NCBI GenBank assembly: GCA_037039685.1
Contig: JAWNGF010000005.1
Coordinates: 186,001 to 250,000, forward strand
Length of the DNA stretch: 64,000 nucleotides
DNA from: Ceratobasidium sp. AG-K
Taxonomy: Eukaryota; Basidiomycota; Agaricomycetes; Cantharellales; Ceratobasidiaceae
Direction: 5' to 3'
Shown: piece by piece, positions 55,692 to 64,000 of the stretch
Numbering within the stretch: the stretch's first letter is position 1
Layout of the letters: each line of letters starts with the position of its first letter
Made by a program: the position numbers and the translations under genes
The notes under the pieces: generated by a model
Seen by the model: only the letters and a program-made list of their open reading frames with translations
Database searches by the model: none
Told to the model about the DNA's origin: nothing

Positions 55692-56898
55692 ATGGATCCT
55701 GTACACAGACTGGGGCAAAAGACGACTGGTGCATGGGGGGCACACACAGCAACTATCGACTGGTGTGAGGTACGTCATAATTTCATTTCATCCCCGAAGT
55801 ATATTGTTAATTCTCTCTCTAGGACAACTACACCCATTCCCACCATGTGGCGGAATGGTACAACACCATATCCAACATCCCTTTTATTCTCCTGGGAATA
55901 TACGGTGCCTATGCGTCATTAAATCCACGCCTTCAACCGGGAGGTAAACCACTGCCCAACGCAACGAGGTATGCGGCTGCGAACCTGGGGATCATGTGTA
56001 TAGGGTTCGGGTCGTTTATTTTTCATGCAACGTTAAAGTGGTGGGCCCAGGTAAGTTTGTTTTATTTCGGGTTGGCCTTGGCGCTCGGCACCCGGGCGGG
56101 TTCTTGCCCCATTATCGCGGGAGTTTACTCATTTGCTTACTCAACGCCTCACAGGTCCTCCTTGATGAACTACCAATGATATTCGTCACGAGCTTGGTAT
56201 TATACCTCGTATGTGCAGACGGCGAACGGTGGCAAGGCGGTGACGGTGGAAACTCAAACTCGGACTCGCGGCTGTCCCGACTGGTGTTAGTGCGCTCTAG
56301 TAAGCTTCCGCTCTCGTCGGCATTTCGTCGGACTAATCTTCCGTCCAGTTTATACTACCCAAACCCAATGCTACACCAAGTCTGCTTCGGCATCATCGAC
56401 TTGGCTACCACCTACCGCACTATCCTCTTGTTCAAGACTGCCTCCCCTGCTATTCCAGCCGCAGACCTCCGCGCATCCAAACACTACATTCTCTCGGGCT
56501 CGCTCCTGTTTGTTCTTGCATTCACGATTTGGAACCTGGATAATTTCTTTTGCGATACTTGGACCTCGTTGCGAGCAGCGACATCTGGATTTGGAGCGTT
56601 TGGAGAGTTTGTGGCTGCGGTATCGCAGGGTCACGCATGGTGGCACTTGCTGACTGGGTTAGGGTGCTCACGGATTGCCGTCGGGACTGCCTGTAAGTTT
56701 AAAGATTCAGTCCGTGAAAGAAAACTGACCGAATTTCCAGATCTGATGCTGTCTCGGAAACATCCTGGAGCGTTCGAGTTGACACCACCCAAGTTTGGAT
56801 TGATTCCTACTATCCGATGGAGGACTGTAGCGAGTGTGGCAGAAAAGGGTCGGAGCGGAGGGACGAGCGGAAATGCCAAGATGGACAAGTTGCAATAG
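55692..56898 (+). CDS. alkaline ceramidase (Ypc1/Ydc1 family)
   Basis: Four exons: 55692-55769, 55823-56050, 56155 to about 56695, and a last exon ending 56898; all GT-AG and in phase. Family motifs are clear: ATIDWCEDNY, AEWYNTISNIPFILLG, GFGSFIFHATLKWWAQ (first zinc His), LLDELPMIF (conserved Asp), YPNPMLHQ and GHAWWHLLTGLG (HxxxH of the zinc site). Seven hydrophobic segments. The enzyme cleaves ceramide to a sphingoid base and fatty acid in the ER/Golgi membrane. A polar insert (GGDGGNSNSDSRLSR) sits between the fourth and fifth segments. Confidence 0.9.
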
Positions 56899-57447
56899 AT
56901 CTTGTTTGCTAGGTCTTGGGTTAGTCTGATACCTTGTTTGATCACTAATTTTACCCGAATGAACATTGCATTATTAAATGGATCCCGCTCATGTACGCGC
57001 GCACGAAAACGAGAATAAGCGAGTGTGGACATTCGTTTGACTAGAGTAACCTCTGACGGGAAGAGAGGACCACAGAGTACCGTTTAACGGTTGATTATCC
57101 CCGATTGGCCATACAATGCGGCTATATGCAAAGTTCCGGCATGGTACGCAGGCTATACTAGATCATCGAGTGTGGGCGGAGAAATGCAAAAGCGTCCGAG
57201 GTGTTATCAACTATGGTACCCGCAGCCAGGTTGGTTGTCGTCTTGGTGGACGTTGGATGAACAAGTCCCCTGGCTTTACAAGCTGCCAACGTAGGTAGCA
57301 TCGTTGACGCTGATAGACAAATTTCTAATAAATATATGCATTTCCGAGTCCGTCGGATCAAACCATGTATCAATTCATAAGAAGTCTTCAAGTCCGTTAC
57401 AACAACCCAAAAAATTATCGAGGAGAGTATGTGCAACTAAAATAGTC
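56899..57447. other. convergent intergenic region
   Basis: 3' flanks of the ceramidase (+) and hydrolase (-) genes; no gene seen. Confidence 0.5.
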
Positions 57448-60026
57448 CTACGATTCAACCCGGGAGTATCCCCCCGCCTTTGACTCGCTGGCTTGTATGA
57501 AGGGATTGTTGTACGTATGCCCTTGCTGCTCTCCAGCACCATCCTTCTCGAATGCCCCACGAGGAATATATGCGGATTGCACCAGTGCTTTACGGTGGCC
57601 ACGCATGCAGGAAACTATCAGTGACACAAGGAGCAAACCTGAAGCAGCGGCGAGGGCGACGACAGCAATGAAAAGCTTTTGCCCGCGCTGCTTTGCTGCT
57701 TGCAGGTCATTCTCAAGGTCAGTGCTTCCCGTAGTGGAAAGAATGTTGTCTCCGTTCGAAGCCAGTTGGTTGAGGGTCTTCTTTGTAACCCCGGGACCAG
57801 GGAAAAGCACTTGGTTAGTCTAAATTCAGATATAAGTAAATGAAAGCTGGAAAGGTCTGAATATTGAAGCTCACTCCACAGAACTTATCCTGAGTAGGGA
57901 GCTTGTTCTGTAAGAAATAATCTTGAAGCGCGGCCAATGTGCTTGGTAGGACGGACAAGTGAGTAAATAGCTGAAGTTTCATGTAATTGCACATACCAGT
58001 CGGAACGCATAGCAAGCGAAGCATGCTGGAAGAATCAATCCCGGTTAGTAAGTCTGTACAACTTGCATGATGTCATACTTACACCGTAGTCGTCCTGCTC
58101 AATTAGAATGGCCGAGTCCCCTAGTGCATCGGCAACACTCTTGGCAGAGATGTAAGGCGTGACTGGATCTGCCTCGTTGCCGATAACAAGGATGGGGTTG
58201 GAGAGTGTATTGTTCCACGGGCCGACATAGCGCTCCACCGCTCGTATAGGCCAATGATGACAGTAATACCCCGAATTCACCCACATGGGGCTGACTGATA
58301 CAGGAGAAAGGGCAAAATATCAGCAAGTGCGTAGCTGTGATCTGACGTCCAAGCTTACACATTGGGCTGACTGTCCGAGTAGCATTCACAATGAAGTCAA
58401 ACACATCTTTGGTGGTCACGTCCCCGGCATCTATGGCATCAGCGCATCGCACCGCCAAAATGGCGTCATTCGGTGCAGGAGCTCCGCTAGTCGTATTGGT
58501 TGTCTGGTTTGCCTGTCGCCTATTGAAGTTGAACAGTTGAGTGGACAGAAGCCGTTTCTGAGCAGTTGAATTCGAAGCAGCGGAAGCGTTGAATAGGTCC
58601 GCCCCATATGCGCTAAGTTTTTCAGCGAGTGCGGGCCAGTCGATCGGTAGGTACATTGCGTCAAATACCTCCTCTAGTTCACATTGCCTTCGTTGGCTTT
58701 TTTCAGGTGACGAATATTGTTAGACTCACTGCGAATAACTGCAGATATCGAGTTCGGTACCGCAGTAGGCCCAGCATTTTTTCGATAATCGTGGGCTGCC
58801 TAGGGAGAAATTTTAACACAAGGGGCATGTACTGCGAATGAGGTACTCACATCAAGCAAATCGCGAGTCCACTGAATGATACTGTCTGCGGTTGAATTAC
58901 CAATCGCAATTGAACATCCGGTGGGGCCTGCAGCAGCGCAGGCGCTAGCGAATCCAGTGAAAGCCTCGTCGGCTGATTCATACTCCCTGGCTGGGGACTC
59001 TCATTGGGTTAGCGATGGTGAATTTCATTGCGAGGTACCAGCCTACTTCATGAGGAGGACGGTTGGCCCACATTACGGGATCAACAACACCGTCGATTAC
59101 GATTCGACCGACTCGATCTGGAAACACTGAGAAGGATTTCAGATGATCGGGAAGCGTGGATGTTGTATTTTTCGTAGTCATGACTCACTGTTGACGAAGT
59201 AACTACCAATGACAGTTCCATACGAGAAACCCCAATAATTCAGTGGGGTTTCTCTGCCTTCCAGCAGATCATGCATGGCTAACATATCGCGCACAACAGC
59301 AGCGGTTCCAAGATACTGAAAAATGTCGGGGCTATTCGAGATGCATCTTTGACCAAGCTCTGCTATTTTGGCGTCCATTTCGTTTAGCTGGGCGTAGAAC
59401 TCATCCAGATCACTTTTATCCGTGAAGTTACCGCGTACTTCGATACCGTCGGCAACAAGGGTGCCCCGTAGGAAAGCTTCTTTTTCCTCTACCGTCTTGA
59501 AGCACTCCGCACTGGGTTTACTGACCCCTACACCACGAGGGTCCCAGCCTAATGTTGATAGGCTAGTGTAAGCGTATACTGAAGCATAAACGTTGTTGTA
59601 TACGTACTAATAATATCGTACTGCCCACCGGTGCTTTCCATAAGCCTTCCTCCCCTGCTAGCCACGAAGTTTATTCCACTATCACCTGTGTGTCCCAAAG
59701 TAAGTAATCGTCTGAATCGATACCAGTGCAAAACCCTGACCTGGACCTCCTGGATTGACAAATAAAGTCCCGAGCTTCGGTTGTTTTATGGCGGGGTAGC
59801 GTAGGACAGCCAGAGTAGCTTTACCAGCGGTAGAGTTGCTCCAGCTGAGAGGAACATCAAAACGAGAGCACTCAAAAATTTCGAGGCATGACTCCCAGTT
59901 GAAACCTTTAGTTAGAGGGGTGAATCGGTCATAGTCTCGAGCAATGTTGAACGAATACGCGGCAGCAGCGGCGGCGGCGGTAACATGGGCCACAAGAAAT
60001 ATTGAGGAGCTTAATAAACGAGTCAT
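57448..60026 (-). CDS. secreted TAP-like alpha/beta hydrolase (peptidase S33) with C-terminal membrane anchor
   Basis: ATG 60026, stop 57450-57448, many small introns. Signal peptide MTRLLSSSIFLVAHVTAAAA. The S33/tripeptidyl-aminopeptidase-like core follows: RFDVPLSWSN, GTLFVNPGGPGQG (oxyanion region), WDPRGVG, the nucleophile elbow GFSYGT (about 59230), RIVIDGVVDP, then the TAP-like C-terminal domain with PILVIGNEADPVTP (acid) and a His in HASLAM. After the core a helical stretch (TKKTLNQLASNG) leads to a transmembrane segment (LFIAVVALAAASGLLLVSLI) and a short tail ending GGYSRVES. It likely releases short peptides at the cell surface. Paralogue starts at the window's right edge. Confidence 0.87.
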
Positions 60027-61623
60027 GCAGGGATGTATACGGGCGGTAGGGGCAGATATCCAACTACTTAAGTAGTGGGCTGCGAGGATATGTGACAGAA
60101 TGATATGTCCGAAAGAAGCCAACTTTCGGACGCAGAAGTACACCTCCCACTTTGTATGCCCGGTCGCATGTATCGCCTCCGTGGGCTGCCATGGCCGAGC
60201 CTGTTAGATTGACAGATTTGCGGAGCCAAGCTAGTGTACATTAAAAATAGCTCCGTCACCCGATCTATAGATTAGCGAACTGCGGTACTATCCTATTATC
60301 TCCCACGATTACATAGCTGGGTGAAAGGCAATAGAATTACCCGTAGAACGTGCCAACCGGAGGCTTGTGCAAATTACTACGTTTTTGGCTAGCATACAAG
60401 TCTAATTTAGGTGGAAAGTGTGAAAAGGGCGAGTTTAGATGACTTTGGCACCATCAGAGTTATTGTTACCTCGACCGAAACGAACCTGAACGAACCGCTA
60501 TTTACCCTGCGTACAGTAAGATACACCCACCGAGGACGGCGCATCGAATTCGTTACGGTCGATAATGCCCTGTTTTTCGGGTACTTCGTCAAATCCCCTT
60601 GTTCCTCCTCGCACTCTTGATCATGTGGGGGTAGGCCGTGTGGTGGCACCATAGTGCCATTTTAGCTTATAACCATGTGTGGTCGCATTGTTCCAAGCGT
60701 TCTGTGTACAACAAAAAGGCCTCGTGATTTGGAATTATACTAACTAGGAGGCAACCTTTGTATTATTCTATGTCTCCAAGTCTCCAATACCTGTAGTTTC
60801 TTTACTGTAAGTTGAGTGGTTGCATATATGCATGACCTACCCCAATTGGGCCAACTATCGGTGGAAATATTTTCCTCCCAGGTAGAACAGCACTGCCATG
60901 ATATACAGGATGACACCGTACGTAACCCGGCTCGGCTAGTACGTGTACTTGAATGGGCAAGACTGCCCGATCCCCGAATTTCCGGAGTGTACATGCGAAC
61001 CACGGCCCACCTTTAGCATGAACGGCCGCAACCGAAGTACTTTTTGAGATCTCTTAGGGCATACCGATGACCATCGATTAATCCTCAGACAGTTCTGGAT
61101 CCTTGCTGGATTTTGACCCCGGAGGGCCCGCCGTAGGAGATTAGTAATGCCCACATCGGAATGAATATAATAGTCACGATTAATTTCGTGTTAAATCTAT
61201 TGAACCTGTTTGGACCCAACGCAAAGGACGGGCGAGTCTTGTGATCGGTATATACGTGCGGAGGGTCAGCATCTGGCGTTTTGCAAGTCGCTGGGCGCGC
61301 AGGGTATCGTCAATTGGTGGATGGTGGTCATATACAGGACGCTGGGGGGTTGGTAAATGTGTAAAACGTAGATTTTTTGTAGTAGAAAGCGAGTGTTAAA
61401 GAACATGTTGGTAAAAGGGACGTTGAAACTCTGAGACAGATTGTGGTCATGAATGCTTCGCGACTCGGACGCCGCGGCACAAAATTATGGTTAGGGTGAG
61501 GCTGGGGTGTGGTCGTTGATACATGCAAAGTAGAATAATAGTTTAATGGAGAGTGAATGAGATACATGGCTATAAGGGGAAGGGCCCGGAAGTGAACGAA
61601 CGCATTGCTGGGTCGGTATTTTA
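60027..61623. other. intergenic, no supported gene
   Basis: About 1.6 kb. Only short open frames without motifs on either strand. The first 150 bp is the hydrolase promoter; 61330-61620 is the 3' flank of the F-box-like gene. Confidence 0.45.
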
Positions 61624-63276
61624 CTAGCAATCCATGCGAATCGCAACAGAGCCGTCAAACAAGCGAACAACGGCCGGTGACCGCATTACCAATTTGCGGT
61701 TCATCAAGCGAACGTATTGGAGCCTTGAACATACTCTCATCAAAGATAGGGTAGTATTTCTGGTCAAAAGGACCCGCTCCAACGTGTGTGGGCCCATATT
61801 ACGCACAATGAGCTTATCGAGGAGCGGCGTGTGTCGCAGAGGTTTAAGTAAATCGTTCTGAAATTAAGCGCTTAATAATGTTAACATTATTTTAGGGAGG
61901 TAAGCGACATACCAGATCAATATGGAAGAATGGCAGAGAAAGAGTCGTAAGCACAGGTGTTGCTTTGAGCATTATTTCCAAATCATGCTCGTTTAGGAGT
62001 CTGGATTCGCGCCGCGGATCGACACAGCCGTGATATGCAAAGTCGAGCTCCTTGAGCGCTGGAAGGTGTTTCATGGCCTCTAGTAAGGCTCTAGTGGCAT
62101 TGGTGCTTTCCGAATATGACCCGTCACAATGCTCGAATAACACTTCAAGTGACCGGAGCTGTTTGGCGAGCGGGGACGCGACTACCGCCGTACACATCGT
62201 GATTGGCCCTGTGAAATGCACGAGCGAGGGGAATACGCGATGAACCATTGCAGGCTCGAAAACGATGCCGGGCTCATACTGGTGGTCCCAATCGAAATGG
62301 ATTGACTGAAGGAGTGGATGGGTCTCGAAAAACGTGCGCATTGGGCAGCTCGGGTGGTCTCGTTTGGTAAAGTCCTTCCAATCAACCGAAGGACTCCCAC
62401 CGATCTTGATATGGCGAAGCTTTTTCAGTGGGTTTCTGAGGTGATGGAAAAATTCGGACGGCGCCCATTCATCTACCACATCCTCGTCCCAGTCCATACT
62501 GGTAAGCTCTAGCTCCAATCTTTCGAGGTCTGGCGAGTTCTCAACTACGTCGAGCATCGATTCGTGTATTCGGGATGGTGTGTTGGAGACTGAATCCAAG
62601 TTTAGCGCCTGTTCCCTCTCCGAGTAGAACTTACCCAAGGGGCCCCACATCAATCCCAGGTGTTTCAGGTTTCTAAACTGGAAAATCTACAAAGACAGAG
62701 CGTAAGAAGAGTCCCCAAATCCAGTAGCAGTACCTACTTCTCTATTGAGTGTATCTATGAAGAGAACGCGCGGATAAGAACGGATACTATGTGGGATCAA
62801 TTCCATACTCCACCTGTGACGTCGTCCCCACACCGAGATAAAGTCACCGCCTGCAGCTTGGGACATGAGTCGCGAAAGCTTTGAAAAAGTCCAGTTTTCA
62901 TTGTCGAGTCGCCCCATTCCAGGCGTTCAAGGTTCTCAAGTTTTGGTATCGTTTGCTGGAACCGAAACGCAAGTGAACGATTCAACTTCGAGTCAAAAGG
63001 AACCTCTGATTCGTCAAAGTCAATTTCAAGAGCACGTAGACACGCTCCAATACGTAAACGGGTTTTATGTTCCACAGACTCAAGACGAGAAGTTAGGCTT
63101 TCGAGCTGAGAGAGAGTTCTGACGAAGATGCATTTATGTAACTCGTGAAACGCGAGGTGATACCAATTCCAAGATACTAGAGAGGCGCTCGATAAGTCTT
63201 CCGTTTTGTCGCATTTTGCGAGGACAAGGTAGAAAATCTCGGGCGGGACGCGCAAGCCAGAGCTGAGAGTCGCCAT
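61624..63276 (-). CDS. F-box-like protein with leucine-rich repeats
   Basis: ATG 63276, stop 61626-61624. F-box-like start LRVPPEIFYLVLAKCDKTED then SASLVSWNWYHLAFHELHK. The following SRLESVEHKTRLRIGACLRALEIDF aligns with the gene at 51608. Leucine-rich segments include IPKLENLERLEWG, CPKLQAVTLSRCG, VENSPDLERLELELTS, FFHHLRNPLKKLRHIKIGG and LPALKELDFAYHG. Introns at about 62805-62690, 62630-62600 and 61912-61865. Same order of blocks as its paralogue, so a dispersed duplicate. Predicted SCF substrate adaptor; substrate unknown. Confidence 0.75.
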
Positions 63277-63627
63277 GTGGTGGAGTGGTGGAGTGGGTCG
63301 AAGTGCGGCCAGATAGGGGGCCAAGTCATGTGACCGTGTGGCGTTGTGGGGCGCAATCTGCCGAAGGCATGTTACAAACGTGATTCTCATGATCATCTGT
63401 AGCATGTCCAGGGAACTGAGATGAAGAGGCTATTGAGCTTATCTTTACGTCGCAAGACGACAAACACGCGTGTAGGTGTGGTGTCCGAAATATAATTATT
63501 ATTATATACATAAGGGCGTGAACTTGTTCCTGCTGATACATATCAAAACATACAAAAGTAATCGTGTCGCCGTTGGAATTAGCAATATCATGAGGGCCGT
63601 AAGTCACGGATAATTCCGCAAGCGGTA
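63277..63627. other. intergenic
   Basis: Spacer between the F-box-like start and the hydrolase paralogue's stop; nothing seen. Confidence 0.45.
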
Positions 63628-64000
63628 TTACGATTCAACCCGCGCGTATCCTCCTGCCTTGGAGCTGCTACTTGGGTTATAGGGGTTATCGTAGATATGC
63701 CCTTGCTCATCTCCTCCCTTTTCGAACGCCCCGCGGGGGATATACGTCGCATGTGCTGGCGTCTTTTTACGGTTGCGGAATGCTGAGATGATCAGAGAGA
63801 CTACAAGGAGACCTGTCGCTGCAGCGAGAGCGATGACGGCAATGAACAATTTCTGCGCGCGGTCTTTGGCGGCTTCGAGTTCGCTCTCGAGGCTGGCGTT
63901 ACCAGTAGTGGAAAGGTTGTTTCCCCCGTTCGAAGCCAGCTGGTTGAGAGTCTTCTTCGTGATTCCGCGACCGGGGAATAGCTCCTGGTTTGTCTAAAAT
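63628..64000 (-). CDS. TAP-like hydrolase paralogue, C-terminal end only
   Basis: Minus-strand frame ending TAA 63630-63628 and running off the right edge. It encodes ITKKTLNQLASNG, a linker, the transmembrane segment LFIAVIALAAATGLLVVSLI, and a tail with YIPRGAFEKG ending GGYARVES. This aligns with the C-terminus of the hydrolase at 57448-60026, so it is a tandem paralogue in the same orientation. The catalytic domain lies beyond the window. Confidence 0.85.

Noticed and set aside
60407..61154. Several 60-90 codon ORFs in the 1.6-kb spacer
   Set aside because: No recognisable domain or coding signature; expected by chance at this length.

Overview
The window is nuclear DNA of a filamentous basidiomycete. 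Protein-coding genes are split by many 50-65 bp GT-AG introns, several exons are tiny, and the gene content is fungal: STE3-type pheromone receptors, a WASP/Las17 homologue, an alkaline ceramidase, a PL3 pectate lyase and NACHT-WD40 proteins. A plant-associated Agaricomycete such as Rhizoctonia/Ceratobasidium fits best. That is inference from gene content; I could not search a database.

Layout. 1-4.25 kb is the 3' half of a Ty3/gypsy LTR retrotransposon with a decayed pol, a second intact ORF and the 3' LTR. 4.25-6.7 kb is a decayed minus-strand Ulp1-like peptidase gene of the sort carried by fungal transposons. 6.92-10.22 kb is a complete hAT transposon with 15-bp terminal inverted repeats and a perfect 8-bp target-site duplication, lying 128 bp upstream of the first NACHT-WD40 start codon. 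10.35-15.5 kb and 18.0-22.5 kb are tandem NACHT-WD40 (NLR-like) paralogues. The first carries seven near-identical 129-bp WD40 repeats; the second has about two and appears frameshifted. Both are followed by decayed copies of the 3' flank of the gene at 25-26.4 kb.

28.4-33.3 kb holds an F-box-like relic, the WASP/Las17 homologue and, divergently, a CHAT-domain (caspase-like) protein. 33.9-35.4 kb and 43.0-44.55 kb are the arms of an inverted duplication, each with an essentially identical PL3 pectate lyase gene. Between the arms are a pheromone-receptor relic, a multi-span membrane protein, calmodulin, a calmodulin-like EF-hand protein and a coiled-coil protein with a hydrophobic hairpin. 47-50.9 kb has two STE3-type receptors separated by two palindromic MITE-like elements, which looks like a B (pheromone-receptor) mating-type region. 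I found no convincing pheromone precursor.

51.6-64 kb is an ordinary gene-dense stretch: an F-box-like gene, a small conserved gene, a VAMP7-type longin SNARE, an alkaline ceramidase, a secreted TAP-like alpha/beta hydrolase, another F-box-like gene, and the C-terminus of a second TAP-like hydrolase cut by the window end.

Two themes run through the window. The first is self/nonself recognition: NLR-like receptors, a CHAT peptidase-like protein, a candidate hairpin membrane-inserting protein and mating receptors. The second is recent duplication and repeat-driven rearrangement. Several conserved genes (Las17, CHAT, NACHT copy 2) are broken by single missing bases, usually in short homopolymers, so either assembly errors or early pseudogenisation must be considered.
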